Source: Virgibacillus aidingensis
GTDB lineage: Bacteria > Bacillota > Bacilli > Bacillales > Amphibacillaceae
NCBI RefSeq assembly: GCF_010994035.1
Contig: NZ_WIXN01000001.1
Span: forward strand, 1 to 64,000
Direction: 5' to 3'
DNA length: 64,000 nucleotides
In this document: one piece after another, positions 7,095 to 16,697 of the stretch
How positions within the stretch are numbered: the stretch's first letter is position 1
Layout: each line of letters opens with the position of its first letter
Notes under the pieces: model-generated
Databases searched by the model: none
The model's input: only the letters and a program-made list of their open reading frames with translations
What the model was told of the DNA's origin: nothing
Translations under genes and position numbers: made by a program

Positions 7095-8384
7095 ATGAAT
7101 ACTTCCAGAATCCCTGGTTTTTACAATATGAGTATCCAGGAGCGAAGGGATATATTGGATAACATGTATAATTTCACGGAAGAGGAGCTGGATGCTTTAT
7201 CTTCTGATGGCTCACTTTCCACGGATACAGCTGATAAAATGATTGAAAACGTCATTAGCACCTATCCGCTTCCTTTAGGGTTAGGGTTGAATTTTTTAAT
7301 AAACGGGAAAGAATATGCAGTACCCATGGCTGTAGAGGAACCATCCATCGTAGCCTCGGCCAGCCATATTGCTAAAATTGTCAGAGATGCCGGCGGGTTT
7401 AAAACAGAGGCAACCGAACGGGTGATGATCGGTCAAATCCAAGTTGTAGGCTGTGAAGATTTCCAAAAAGCCAAAGAGACACTGCTCCGTGAAAAAGAAG
7501 CTTTACTGAAAGCTGCCAATGCTGCATATCCCAGCATTGTGGCACGGGGTGGCGGAGCTGAGGATCTGGAAGTACGCATACTGAATGAGGAAGCAAATTC
7601 CGCCTATAGTCAGATGCTCATTTTGCATCTGTACATTAATACATGTGATGCGATGGGCGCAAATATTATTAATACGATGCTTGAATCCCTGGCCCCCATG
7701 GTGGAGGAATTAACAGAAGGCAAGGTATACCTGCGTATTTTATCCAATTATGCAGATAAGTGTCTGGCCAGAGCAAAATGTGTAATCCCGCCGGAATTAT
7801 TAAAGACTGGTGACTTTACCGGGGAGGAAGTACGTGATGGCGTTGTGCATGCATTTGAATTTGCAGCATCAGACCCATATCGGGCTGTTACGCATAATAA
7901 AGGAATTATGAACGGGATAGATCCGGTAGTTATTGCAACCGGCAATGACTGGCGGGCAGTGGAGGCAGGTGCTCATGCCTATGCTTCCAGAAGCGGTCAA
8001 TACACTTCCATGACCACCTGGTCCGCAGATAAAAATGGGAATCTGGTTGGCGAGCTTGAATTGCCCATGGCGGTAGGTACAGTTGGCGGGTCAATCAGGG
8101 TCCATCCTATCGCGAAACTTGCCTATAAAATACTTGGTATAGAATCAGCGGCCGATCTGGCACAAGTTATTGTAGCTGTGGGACTGGCACAAAATCTTGG
8201 AGCATTAAAAGCATTGGCAACGGAAGGCATTCAAAAAGGGCATATGGCATTACATTCTCGCTCTGTTGCAATTGCAGCAGGGGCTTCAGGGGAGATGATT
8301 GATATCATTGCAGAAAAGTTAGTTGAAACAAAAGAGATCCGTGTTGGAAAAGCTAAAGAATTGGTGGAACAGTATACAAAATGA
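7095..8384 (+). CDS. mvaA: Hydroxymethylglutaryl-CoA reductase, class II
   Basis: Reduces HMG-CoA to mevalonate, the committed step of the mevalonate route to isopentenyl diphosphate. At 429 residues it matches bacterial class II enzymes. The catalytic-Glu region (ENVISTYPLPLG, from residue 51), the DAMGANIINTM segment near 181 and the GTVGGSIRVHP segment are visible. It overlaps the next gene by four bases (ATGA), so the two are translationally coupled. First gene of a four-gene operon; HMG-CoA synthase is not in the window. Confidence 0.95.
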   Translation: MNTSRIPGFYNMSIQERRDILDNMYNFTEEELDALSSDGSLSTDTADKMIENVISTYPLPLGLGLNFLINGKEYAVPMAVEEPSIVASASHIAKIVRDAGGFKTEATERVMIGQIQVVGCEDFQKAKETLLREKEALLKAANAAYPSIVARGGGAEDLEVRILNEEANSAYSQMLILHLYINTCDAMGANIINTMLESLAPMVEELTEGKVYLRILSNYADKCLARAKCVIPPELLKTGDFTGEEVRDGVVHAFEFAASDPYRAVTHNKGIMNGIDPVVIATGNDWRAVEAGAHAYASRSGQYTSMTTWSADKNGNLVGELELPMAVGTVGGSIRVHPIAKLAYKILGIESAADLAQVIVAVGLAQNLGALKALATEGIQKGHMALHSRSVAIAAGASGEMIDIIAEKLVETKEIRVGKAKELVEQYTK

Positions 8385-9349
8385 GTGCAGAAAAAGCAAC
8401 AACCACAGAAAAAACAGCTATAGGTATAGCTCATAGTAAATTAATTTTAATTGGAGAGCATGCAGTTGTACACGGACAGCCTGCGATTGCTATTCCATTT
8501 CCATTAGTCGGCGTTGAATCCATTGTGGAATATGTGCCTGGAAACGTGCAGATTGACAGCACATTTTATCATGGACCGCTAAACCATACGCCCGAGTCCT
8601 TAAAAGGAATTGTGAATTGTATTAAAGGTACTGCGGAATATCTGGATATGCCATGCAAAGATATGCTGATCCGCATAAATTCCTCCATTCCTCCGGGCAA
8701 AGGTCTTGGATCCAGTGCATCTGTCGCTATCTCAGTGATCAGGTCTTTATTTGCCTATGCTAATAGAGATTATACAGAAAAAGAATTATTGAATCTTGCA
8801 AATATTGCCGAGACATTTGCGCATGGCTCCCCCAGCGGAATTGATACATTGACGATTACGTCCGAATGTCCGGTATGGTATGAAAAAGAACAACCGATAG
8901 ATTTTATCGATTTAAGTGACGACTTTCATTTTGTTGTTGCGGATTCCGGCAGAACCGGGGATACCCGTTTAGCGGTGGAATCTGTGACGAATTTATTGAA
9001 AGCAGCCCCGAAGCGAATTCAGCGCAAGCTTGAAAGAATAGGAGAACTGACCCATCAGGCTAAACATGCTTTGGAACGAAAGGGAAAGCATATTCTTGGA
9101 CAAATGCTTGATGAGGCCCAAAAAGAACTGGAAGCATTGGGAGTAAGTGATGCAGGTCTTAATAAACTGATTTATTTTGCAAGAAAAGAAGGTGCTTTAG
9201 GAGCAAAATTAACAGGGGGCGGGAATGGCGGCTGCATTATCGCGCTTGCGCAAAATGAAGTCCATTCCAAACAGCTTGCAGATACATTGAGGAAGATTGG
9301 TGCACATGCTGTATGGCCGTTTGTATTAAAGAAAAATAAAGGGTATTAA
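8381..9349 (+). CDS. mvk: Mevalonate kinase
   Basis: GHMP-family kinase that phosphorylates mevalonate at the 5-hydroxyl. Visible motifs are the N-terminal SKLILIGEHAVVHGQPA, the ATP-binding PPGKGLGSSASVAIS (residues 104-118) and the C-terminal KLTGGGNGGC. Length (322) is normal. Its ATG overlaps the mvaA stop, and diphosphomevalonate decarboxylase follows after 12 bp. Confidence 0.94.
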   Translation: MSAEKATTTEKTAIGIAHSKLILIGEHAVVHGQPAIAIPFPLVGVESIVEYVPGNVQIDSTFYHGPLNHTPESLKGIVNCIKGTAEYLDMPCKDMLIRINSSIPPGKGLGSSASVAISVIRSLFAYANRDYTEKELLNLANIAETFAHGSPSGIDTLTITSECPVWYEKEQPIDFIDLSDDFHFVVADSGRTGDTRLAVESVTNLLKAAPKRIQRKLERIGELTHQAKHALERKGKHILGQMLDEAQKELEALGVSDAGLNKLIYFARKEGALGAKLTGGGNGGCIIALAQNEVHSKQLADTLRKIGAHAVWPFVLKKNKGY

Positions 9350-9361
9350 AGGGGAATCAGC

Positions 9362-10336
9362 ATGAAGGCTACAGCAAAAGCACACACGAATATTGCCTTA
9401 ATTAAATATTGGGGTAAGCGGGAAGAATCGATTATTTTACCGACAAATAACAGCCTTTCGCTTACACTGGATGGTTTTTATACAACAACTTCCGTAAAAT
9501 TTAATAAGGATTTCACCGAAGATGAATTTTTTCTGGACGGAAAAAAAGTGACCGGCGTACCGTATGATCGGGTAAGCGGATTTCTTGATTTAATCCGTGA
9601 CCTGGCAGGAAAGAAAGTTTACGCCTCTGTCGAGTCCGTGAACGAAGTACCGACTGCTGCAGGATTTGCCTCCTCGGCATCGGGTTTTGCGGCGCTTGCG
9701 GCTGCCGGAGCGAAAGCAATTGGACTGGAGTTGAACGATCAGGAGCTCTCACGTTTGACAAGGCAGGGATCAGGTTCGGCGTGCCGATCCATCTATGGCG
9801 GATTTGCAGAATGGCGGATGGGTTTCATGGAGGATGGATCTGATTCCTATGCGGTTCCTGTCGCCCCTGTCGAACATTGGGATCTAAGGGTCGCCGCTGT
9901 CGTTTTGGATGCAAAAATGAAAAAAGTGTCGAGTCGCGACGGAATGCGGCGGACTGTCGAATCATCTCCTTTTTTTGCCGGCTGGCTCGACAGTATTTCT
10001 GTTGATTTACGGGAAATAAAATCAGGAATTGAAGCACGGGATTTTGAAAAAGTGGGAAAGATTGCAGAAGCAAATTGCTTGAAAATGCATGCCACCACAT
10101 TAGGCGCCAAACCGCCTTTTACATATTGGATTGACACAACGCTTACAGTAATGCAAAGGGTCCGGGAGCTGAGGGAAAATGGAATTCCAGCTTATTTTAC
10201 GATTGATGCAGGGCCAAACGTCAAAGTTCTCTACTTGCCGGAAAATGAAAAGCAGATTCATGAATCACTTCAACGTATTCCGGGTGTACTGGACGTCAGG
10301 TTAAGCAAACCCGGTCATGGCATAAGTTATTTATAA
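9362..10336 (+). CDS. mvaD: Diphosphomevalonate decarboxylase
   Basis: Converts mevalonate 5-diphosphate to isopentenyl diphosphate using ATP. Begins MKATAKAHTNIALIKYWGKR, diagnostic of the family. The FASSASGFAALA phosphate loop (about residues 103-114) and the RQGSGSACRSIYGGF segment are present. 324 residues, normal length. An RBS (AAAGGGGAA) precedes the ATG. Located between the two other GHMP kinases of the pathway. Confidence 0.95.
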   Translation: MKATAKAHTNIALIKYWGKREESIILPTNNSLSLTLDGFYTTTSVKFNKDFTEDEFFLDGKKVTGVPYDRVSGFLDLIRDLAGKKVYASVESVNEVPTAAGFASSASGFAALAAAGAKAIGLELNDQELSRLTRQGSGSACRSIYGGFAEWRMGFMEDGSDSYAVPVAPVEHWDLRVAAVVLDAKMKKVSSRDGMRRTVESSPFFAGWLDSISVDLREIKSGIEARDFEKVGKIAEANCLKMHATTLGAKPPFTYWIDTTLTVMQRVRELRENGIPAYFTIDAGPNVKVLYLPENEKQIHESLQRIPGVLDVRLSKPGHGISYL

Positions 10337-10349
10337 GGGGGCAATTACT

Positions 10350-11447
10350 TTGTCCAATTCATCCATCACGATAAAAGTCCCTGGTAAACTGATGGTTGCC
10401 GGGGAGTTTGCAGTACTTGAGCCGCATCATCAATTAGTGGTGATGGCGGTAGATCGTTTTGTTTATACGACCATAGAGCAAAACAGGACAAACGTACTGT
10501 CGCTACATGACTTTCAGCTGGAAGATATGTCTTGGGAATTTCGTAATAATGAGGTAGAGATTGCTTCAGATGATAAGCGTCTGAAGTTTGTTCAGCATGC
10601 CATGAAAATCACCCTCGCATATTTACGGGAGCGATCTATTATACCTGGACCTTTTAAGCTGGGTATTAAAAGTGAATTGGACGATGCGTCCGGTGCAAAA
10701 TACGGCCTTGGCTCCAGCGCGGCAGTCGTTACATCGGTGGTGTCTGCCATTTTAAAAAAGTTCGCTTCTGAGGAAACAGATAAGGAATTACTATTTAAAC
10801 TGGCATCCATTGCGCATGTGACGGTACAGGGGAATGGATCAGGCGCGGATATCGCCGCATCCTCTTTTGGCGGTTTTTTGGAATATACATCCTTCCAGGC
10901 AGAATGGCTGCTGGATCTTTATCATAATTCGGCCTCCATAACAGAGATGCTAAAGACAGATTGGATTTATTATACATCAAAGGCGATTCAGCCACCTGAG
11001 AATGTATATGTCTGCATAGGCTGGACAGGAAAACCTGCCTCTACGGGGAAACTTGTTCATGAAGTTTTAAAATTAAAAGATGCCAATCCGGAGCAGTTCA
11101 GGCAGTTTTTAAATGCCAGTGAAGAAGCGGTGGATCTTTTCCTCGCAGGAATGAGAGAGAAAGATTTACCTCGTCTATTGAAAGGTGTAAAACAAAACAG
11201 GGCTGCATTAAAAACGGTTGGAAAACATGCCAGTGTAAACATCGAAACTCCGTTGCTGAGTAAACTGTGTGATACAGCAGAACAATTCGGCGGGGCCGGA
11301 AAACCATCCGGTGCGGGTGGAGGAGACTGCGGTATTGCCTTCATGCCAACAAAAGAATCAGCGGAGGCAGTGATGGAAGCATGGAAACAGGAAGGCATTA
11401 AGCCGTTGACAATTAAACCATATAGGGGAAAATCCCCGCTGCGCTAA
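10350..11447 (+). CDS. mvaK2: Phosphomevalonate kinase
   Basis: GHMP kinase forming mevalonate 5-diphosphate. Starts at TTG, supported by AAGGGGGC eight bases upstream. Shows the N-terminal PGKLMVAGEFAVLEP, the GLGSSAAVVTS loop (residues 119-129), the GSGADIAASSFGG segment and a C-terminal KPSGAGGGDCG. 365 residues, typical. Together with mvaA, mvk and mvaD it gives every mevalonate step from HMG-CoA to isopentenyl diphosphate. No isopentenyl-diphosphate isomerase is adjacent. Confidence 0.94.
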   Translation: MSNSSITIKVPGKLMVAGEFAVLEPHHQLVVMAVDRFVYTTIEQNRTNVLSLHDFQLEDMSWEFRNNEVEIASDDKRLKFVQHAMKITLAYLRERSIIPGPFKLGIKSELDDASGAKYGLGSSAAVVTSVVSAILKKFASEETDKELLFKLASIAHVTVQGNGSGADIAASSFGGFLEYTSFQAEWLLDLYHNSASITEMLKTDWIYYTSKAIQPPENVYVCIGWTGKPASTGKLVHEVLKLKDANPEQFRQFLNASEEAVDLFLAGMREKDLPRLLKGVKQNRAALKTVGKHASVNIETPLLSKLCDTAEQFGGAGKPSGAGGGDCGIAFMPTKESAEAVMEAWKQEGIKPLTIKPYRGKSPLR

Positions 11448-11492
11448 AAAAGCGGAAGTATGCTGTCTACTACAGCGGATATTTCCGCTTTT
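11446..11492 (+). terminator. Terminator of the mevalonate operon
   Basis: AAAAAGCGGAA pairs with TTCCGCTTTTT, followed by further T residues, directly after the mvaK2 stop. Confidence 0.9.
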
Positions 11493-11603
11493 TTTTATTC
11501 TGCTAATTTCAAGGATTCATACTCCATTGCATATATATACATTTTCATGTCGAGTTGAGTCATTTCCCCCTTTTTGGCTAAAATAGGGAGTGGAGGTGCT
11601 GTG

Positions 11604-12506
11604 ATGAGTAAAAATATTTCAATAATCGGTGTGCCGATGGATTTGGGGCAAAGCCGGCGCGGGGTGGACATGGGTCCCAGTGCAATCCGGTATGCCGGGG
11701 CCATTGAGCGGCTGGAAGCATTAAATTACAACATACATGATTTAGGAGATATAGCGATTAATCGTCCAGGGCAGAGCAATCCGGATGATGGCACGAATTT
11801 GAAGAATTTAGAACAGGTTATAGAAGCAAATGAAAAACTGGCCGGAATGGTCGATCAGGAGATGGCCAAAAAACGCTTTCCGCTTGTTTTGGGAGGGGAC
11901 CACAGTATTGCCATTGGATCATTGGCAGGAGTTTCAAAGTACTATGAAAACCTTGGTGTTATTTGGTATGATGCACATGGTGATTTAAATTCCAGTGAAA
12001 CGTCCCCATCCGGAAATATTCACGGTATGCCGCTGGCCGTAAGTCTGGGTATCGGTCATGAGAAACTGACCAATTTATCTGGCAGTGCACCGAAAATTAA
12101 GCCTGAAAATATTGTTATTGTTGGTGCACGCTCCCTTGATCCCGGAGAAAGAGAATTAATCCGAGATAAAGGAATTAAAGTATATACGATGCATGAAATT
12201 GATCGGATGGGAATGTCATTAGTAATGGAAGAGACCATCCACTACTTAAAAGAACGCACAGATGGTGTACATCTTAGTCTGGACTTGGATGGCCTTGACC
12301 CTTCTGAAGCACCAGGCGTCGGGACACCTGTTTTAGGCGGGATCACATACCGGGAAAGCCATTTAGCCATGGAAATGCTTGAAGAAGCTGATATTCTTTG
12401 TTCAGCCGAATTTGTGGAGGTAAATCCGATACTGGATGAAAAAAATAAAACAGCTACCGTTGCAGTAGCTTTAATGGGCTCTCTTTTTGGAGAAAAATTA
12501 AAATAG
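11604..12506 (+). CDS. rocF: Arginase
   Basis: Mn-dependent hydrolysis of L-arginine to ornithine and urea. Start MSKNISIIG follows GGAGGTG and gives 300 residues, close to B. subtilis RocF. Metal-binding motifs GGDHS (97-101), DAHGD (123-127) and LDLDGLDP are intact, as is the C-terminal EVNPILD segment. It stands alone here, with its own terminator, not in a roc operon. Confidence 0.95.
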   Translation: MSKNISIIGVPMDLGQSRRGVDMGPSAIRYAGAIERLEALNYNIHDLGDIAINRPGQSNPDDGTNLKNLEQVIEANEKLAGMVDQEMAKKRFPLVLGGDHSIAIGSLAGVSKYYENLGVIWYDAHGDLNSSETSPSGNIHGMPLAVSLGIGHEKLTNLSGSAPKIKPENIVIVGARSLDPGERELIRDKGIKVYTMHEIDRMGMSLVMEETIHYLKERTDGVHLSLDLDGLDPSEAPGVGTPVLGGITYRESHLAMEMLEEADILCSAEFVEVNPILDEKNKTATVAVALMGSLFGEKLK

Positions 12507-12545
12507 ATAATCTATCCCACAAATAAAAGATTCTGGTGTATAATG

Positions 12546-12589
12546 AAAAAGACATGAAATTTCGGGTAGCAGAAATTTTATGTCTTTTT
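12546..12589 (+). terminator. Long terminator hairpin after rocF
   Basis: AAAAAGACATGAAATTTC pairs with GAAATTTTATGTCTTTTT (18 bp with one G-T), ending in five T. Confidence 0.85.
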
Positions 12590-12612
12590 AGCATGGCTAC
12601 TATTTTTGATGA

Positions 12613-12795
12613 TTATCTGAATGTACCATGAATTTTTAAGGATGCCTTTGAACCCTTCAAGTATTCATTAATTAATTTGTCGAGCTCTTTACTAGATGAG
12701 ATAACTTTTTCAGAAGTCAGCGCATTGGAATCACTGAGGGAAATCATTTCTTCCCGCGATTTTTCTATCTTCTTAAGCAGCAGGGGGTTTTTCAT
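12613..12795 (-). CDS. Spo0E-like aspartyl-phosphate phosphatase
   Basis: The 60-residue protein contains the family signature SSKELDKLINEYL near residues 34-46, where the SxELD core contacts the phospho-aspartate of Spo0A-type regulators. The first half is a predicted helix (LLLKKIEKSREEM), giving the usual helical hairpin. A clean GGAGG precedes the ATG. Proteins of this family delay sporulation by dephosphorylating Spo0A-P; which regulator this one acts on is not shown. Divergent from sigW. Confidence 0.75.
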   Translation of the reverse strand: MKNPLLLKKIEKSREEMISLSDSNALTSEKVISSSKELDKLINEYLKGSKASLKIHGTFR

Positions 12796-12885
12796 TGATA
12801 CGTCCTCCTATCTAATCTAGTTTGTTTTTTAAAATACCCAAGATTTTGGAATTCTAAACATGTCATCATTCATTCAAATATTTTT

Positions 12886-12913
12886 TGAAACCTTTAATGT
12901 GATGTATTCGTAA
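12886..12913 (+). promoter_or_regulatory. Sigma-W autoregulatory promoter
   Basis: TGAAAC (12886-12891), a 17-bp spacer and CGTA (12909-12912) match the ECF sigma-W consensus, 33 bp before the sigW start. This matches the known autoregulation of sigW in B. subtilis. Confidence 0.85.
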
Positions 12914-12945
12914 TATAAATACCGCATGATAGCGGAGGTACCCGT

Positions 12946-13509
12946 ATGGATGAAATAATTAGAGAGAAAATTAAGCATGTTAAAAAAGGTGATCAATCGG
13001 CATTTGAAGATGTAGTCTTCCTGTTTCAGAATAAGATTTACCAGCATTGTTTCCGCATGCTTGGCAACCGGCAAGAGGCGGAGGATATAGCACAAGAAGC
13101 CTTTATTCGTGCCTATGTGAATATTGATTCTTTTGATGAACGCAGAAAGTTTTCAACCTGGCTATACCGAATCGCTACGAATCTGACGATCGACCGGATT
13201 CGCAAGCGAAAGCCGGATTACTATCTGGATGCAGAAATTAAAGGTACAGAAGGATTAAATATGTATTCACAATTGCCGGATGAACAGCGGCTGCCTGGGG
13301 AAGAAGTGGAAAATATGGAATTGCAGCGCTATATACATCAAGAGATTTCAGAACTCCCGCCAAAATATCGGAGCATTATCATATTACGGTATTTGGAGGA
13401 TTTTTCACTAAAGGAAATCAGCGACATCCTGGACATCCCATTAGGCACCGTAAAGACCCGGATACACAGGGGAAGAGAAGCTTTACGGAAAAAGCTGCGC
13501 CACGTGTAA
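12946..13509 (+). CDS. sigW: RNA polymerase ECF sigma factor SigW
   Basis: 187-residue ECF sigma factor for envelope stress. Region 2 (CFRMLGNRQEAEDIAQEAFIR, about residues 35-55) and the region 4 helix-turn-helix (LKEISDILDIPLGTVKTRIH, about 155-175) are intact. The upstream sigma-W promoter and downstream anti-sigma gene identify it as SigW rather than another ECF factor. Its partner rsiW starts 13 bp later. Confidence 0.94.
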   Translation: MDEIIREKIKHVKKGDQSAFEDVVFLFQNKIYQHCFRMLGNRQEAEDIAQEAFIRAYVNIDSFDERRKFSTWLYRIATNLTIDRIRKRKPDYYLDAEIKGTEGLNMYSQLPDEQRLPGEEVENMELQRYIHQEISELPPKYRSIIILRYLEDFSLKEISDILDIPLGTVKTRIHRGREALRKKLRHV

Positions 13510-13522
13510 AGGAGTGTGACAT

Positions 13523-14158
13523 ATGAGTTGTAACAATAAGGAAGCTAGAGAGCTTATGCATCAATATTTGGATGGCGGGCTGCCAACAGAGGAAGAAAAT
13601 AAACTGCGCCTTCATCTGGAAGACTGTGAAGCCTGCCAGCAGCACTTTCATGAATTAAAACGAACGATAACTTTAATTCAAAGTGCAGAATCTGTCACGG
13701 CTCCGGAAGGTTTTACGGCAAACGTCATGAATAACCTGCCGGCGGAGAAAAAGCGGATGAAGTACATGCGCTGGTTTAAAGCACATCCAGTCATTACCGC
13801 AGCTGCCATCTTTTTTATTTTAATGGTGGGCGGCATGCTTTCAATGTGGAACCAGAATACAGAACTGGTTGTATCCAAGGAGGAAGATCTCGTCATTGAT
13901 GGAGACACGGTCATCGTCCCGCCGGATGTGGTCGTCGAGGGCGATCTGGTCGTCAGGAATGGAGATTTAATCATTAGTGGAACCGTAGAAGGAAATGTAA
14001 CCATTATCAATGGAGAACTTATTGATGATCCACTTGAAAATGAAACCTTAATGGCGTCCGTCGGAGAAATAAATGGGGAAATAAAACAGGTGGACCGGGC
14101 TTTTGAATGGATGTGGTATCAGATAAAAAACTTTTTCAGAAGCTTATTCACATTTTAA
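13523..14158 (+). CDS. rsiW: Anti-sigma-W factor
   Basis: Membrane-bound anti-sigma factor that holds SigW until regulated proteolysis. The cytoplasmic zinc-binding motif H31-x3-C35-x2-C38 (HLEDCEAC) is clear, followed by one membrane helix near residues 88-108. The external part has a run of short beta-type repeats ([20 protein letters not shown]). 211 residues, like B. subtilis RsiW. A GGAGTGTGAC Shine-Dalgarno precedes the ATG. Confidence 0.92.
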   Translation: MSCNNKEARELMHQYLDGGLPTEEENKLRLHLEDCEACQQHFHELKRTITLIQSAESVTAPEGFTANVMNNLPAEKKRMKYMRWFKAHPVITAAAIFFILMVGGMLSMWNQNTELVVSKEEDLVIDGDTVIVPPDVVVEGDLVVRNGDLIISGTVEGNVTIINGELIDDPLENETLMASVGEINGEIKQVDRAFEWMWYQIKNFFRSLFTF

Positions 14159-14172
14159 CCATTCCCTAATGC

Positions 14173-14217
14173 AATGACATACCGGAGCAATTCTGTCTGG
14201 TATGTCATTTTAATTTT
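14173..14217 (+). terminator. Terminator of sigW-rsiW
   Basis: AATGACATACC pairs with GGTATGTCATT over a 15-nt loop, followed by TTTAATTTTTT. Confidence 0.85.
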
Positions 14218-14550
14218 TTCCGGAAAGCCCCCATAGCAGCTATGGTAATCCATTTTAAATATTTACGGCAATAACTCCCCATCACTGTTCCCAGAAGGTG
14301 TAACTTTCTCTAACAGCATTTAGTCCCCATCAAAGATAGCTCAACAAATCCGCCAAGTTCAGTCATTCCAGCTAATACCCAATGCGGATTATCCTAATAT
14401 AAATTGAAAAAACCTTCCTCGCAATTTTCAAAAATCCCATTTTGGATGCTCCAAGCAAATAACCTCGGAAAGGATATGTGCCAACTCTCATAAATATTCC
14501 AAAAACCAGCCACAATAAACATAATAAAAAACGTTTATAAACGATGTTTA
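14218..14550. other. Intergenic region, no convincing gene
   Basis: It holds a near-perfect palindrome at 14231-14245 (CCATAGC, A, GCTATGG). On the minus strand an ATG opens about 43 codons, then one TAG and about 30 more codons to a second TAG, running leftwards to about 14320. The composition does not resemble a known family, so it may be chance or a relic. Confidence 0.3.
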
Positions 14551-14552
14551 CA

Positions 14553-14583
14553 CTGCTTGAATGGTACTAAAATATGTTATAAT
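14553..14583 (+). promoter_or_regulatory. Candidate promoter for cdaA-cdaR-glmM
   Basis: CTTGAA and TATAAT are spaced by 16 bp, 67 bp upstream of the cdaA start. The -10 is perfect and the -35 partial. Confidence 0.45.
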
Positions 14584-14649
14584 GAAATGCACGACTATTG
14601 ATAAAATTAATTGACATAAATTTTTTGTCTAAAAGGATGTGTAAGCAGC

Positions 14650-15465
14650 ATGATGGGGTGGGATTTTGACCTTTTACAAATCCTTCGGGTCTTCATTGAT
14701 ATAGGCATTGTCTGGTACGTCTTATATAAATTAATTATGTTGATCAGGGGCACGAAGGCGATTCAGCTGCTTAAAGGAATCGCGGTAGTGCTGGCTGTTT
14801 GGCTGTTAAGCATTGCCTTTAATCTACAAACTATCCAATGGATTACAAGTCAGGCAATTGACTGGGGTCTTATAGTTATTATTATTTTATTTCAGCCTGA
14901 ATTAAGAAGAGCTTTGGAACAATTGGGAAGAGGGAACATCTTCGGAAGGAGTGCCCGTTCCGAGGAGGAAATCATAAGGCAGAATATAGAAGCTATTATT
15001 CAATCCTGTAAGTATATGGCGAAGCGGCGAATTGGTGCACTTATATCCATCGAACGGGAAACAGGGCTGGGAGATTACGCAGAAACCGGAACCGAGATTA
15101 ATGGAAAGCTAACCCATCAGCTGCTGACGAACATCTTCACGCCAAATACACCATTGCATGATGGTGCAGTTATATTAAAAAGAGACAAAGTAATTGCGGC
15201 AGCCTGTTATCTTCCGTTGTCAGAGAGCCCATTTATTTCAAAAGAACTTGGTACGAGACACCGTGCTGCTGTTGGAATAAGTGAAGTTACCGATTCATTG
15301 ACGATTGTGGTGTCAGAAGAAACAGGAGGGATCTCATGTGCTAAAAATGGTGAGCTGCATAGAGAGTTAAATGAAGACAGTTTAAAAGAATTACTTCAGG
15401 AAAACCTGTCATTAAATGCGAAAACCCCTGATAAAAAGCCGAGAAGATGGAGGGGTGAGAAATAA
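14650..15465 (+). CDS. cdaA: Diadenylate cyclase CdaA
   Basis: Membrane-bound synthase making c-di-AMP from two ATP. Three N-terminal membrane helices (about residues 10-85) lead into the DAC domain, with the catalytic LHDGAVI and GTRHRAAVG motifs intact. 271 residues, as in B. subtilis. The second Met is an alternative start. The stop overlaps the cdaR start by one base. The cdaA-cdaR-glmM order is conserved in Firmicutes and couples c-di-AMP to cell-wall precursor supply. Confidence 0.95.
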   Translation: MMGWDFDLLQILRVFIDIGIVWYVLYKLIMLIRGTKAIQLLKGIAVVLAVWLLSIAFNLQTIQWITSQAIDWGLIVIIILFQPELRRALEQLGRGNIFGRSARSEEEIIRQNIEAIIQSCKYMAKRRIGALISIERETGLGDYAETGTEINGKLTHQLLTNIFTPNTPLHDGAVILKRDKVIAAACYLPLSESPFISKELGTRHRAAVGISEVTDSLTIVVSEETGGISCAKNGELHRELNEDSLKELLQENLSLNAKTPDKKPRRWRGEK

Positions 15466-16697
15466 TGGACAATTGGTTTAAAAGTAAATGGTTTGTACGT
15501 GCCTTGTCATTGGTATTTGCTGTATTACTGTATGTATTCGTATCAGTGGAATCAAATGACACTGAAAATACGGATTTAACCTTTTTACCCGGAAGTCCAT
15601 CTGATACCCAAACATTAAATGACGTACCTGTAGATATACGAATGGATGATGAAAATTATGTTGTCAGCGGAGTACCTGAGCATGTTACTGTCACGATGGA
15701 GGGATCTGTCGGTGTGCTTACCCCGACTGTCAGACAGCGGAATTTTGATGTATTTGTGGATTTGGAAGGATTGGGGGAAGGGGAGCATCGAGTTGAGCTG
15801 GAGCATGACATAACACCTGACTTATCCGTAGATATAGAGCCTCCTGCCATTGAGGTAACGATAGAAGAAAGGGCTACAGCTGAATTTACTGTGGATGTAG
15901 ATTTTATGAATGAAAATGATCTCCCGGATGGTTTTGAGATTGGTGACTATGAAGTGAATCCATCTTCAGTCTCTATTACCAGTTCCCGGAGTGTTATTGA
16001 TCAGATAGGTATAGTAAAAGTTTATGTGAATGTGGCCAATCTGGACCGGCCGATTGAAGACAGGGAAGTTCCGGTAAATGTGTATGATAACCAGGGAAAT
16101 GAACTAAGTGTAAATATTGAACCGGAAAACGTTGCAGTATCCCTGAATGTAAATAATCCTAGTGCAACAGTGCCTCTGGAAGTGGAGACAACCGGAGAAT
16201 TGCCGGATGGCTTTTCATTAACCTCCATTTCTGCTAATGTAGACGAGGTTGAAATTTTTGCAACAAGTGAATTGCTGGGAGGCATTGAAAGCATCGCGAC
16301 TGAGGAAATAGATTTATCGGAAATTACCGAGTCAGGCATAGTGGACGTGCCGCTTGCCTTGCCTGAGGGTGTCCTGGCGCCTGAAATGGAAACAGTAGAA
16401 GTGACGATTGAATTGGAAGAAACGAGAACAATGGACGACATACCAATCGACGTGGAGGCTTTAGGTAATGGACAAGAGTTATCCTTTATTGAACCGGACG
16501 AGCCGGAGATGGGAATTACGGCTATCGGGGAACAAGCCAGTATGAGCGAGTTTGATGAAGAAGATATCCGCTTGTTCATTAACCTGGAGGATGTGGAAGC
16601 AGGAGAGCATACCGTGCCAATTACGATTGAAGGACCAGAGGATATTACGATTGATGGAGAATATGAAGAGGCGACAGTGGAAATAAGTGATGAGTAA
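15465..16697 (+). CDS. cdaR: CdaA regulator CdaR, YbbR-domain protein
   Basis: One N-terminal membrane anchor (about residues 8-26) is followed by a long external part made of several YbbR repeats of about 80-90 residues, each with a PVDI/VPVNV-type strand and V-E-P elements. Regulates the activity of CdaA. At 410 residues it is shorter than B. subtilis CdaR (about 480). The start overlaps the cdaA stop. The external part is rich in Asp and Glu, as in salt-adapted organisms. Confidence 0.92.
   Translation: MDNWFKSKWFVRALSLVFAVLLYVFVSVESNDTENTDLTFLPGSPSDTQTLNDVPVDIRMDDENYVVSGVPEHVTVTMEGSVGVLTPTVRQRNFDVFVDLEGLGEGEHRVELEHDITPDLSVDIEPPAIEVTIEERATAEFTVDVDFMNENDLPDGFEIGDYEVNPSSVSITSSRSVIDQIGIVKVYVNVANLDRPIEDREVPVNVYDNQGNELSVNIEPENVAVSLNVNNPSATVPLEVETTGELPDGFSLTSISANVDEVEIFATSELLGGIESIATEEIDLSEITESGIVDVPLALPEGVLAPEMETVEVTIELEETRTMDDIPIDVEALGNGQELSFIEPDEPEMGITAIGEQASMSEFDEEDIRLFINLEDVEAGEHTVPITIEGPEDITIDGEYEEATVEISDE

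Noticed and set aside
16022-16579. 185-codon minus-strand ORF in cdaR
   Set aside because: Ser-rich shadow of the acidic cdaR repeats; no RBS.
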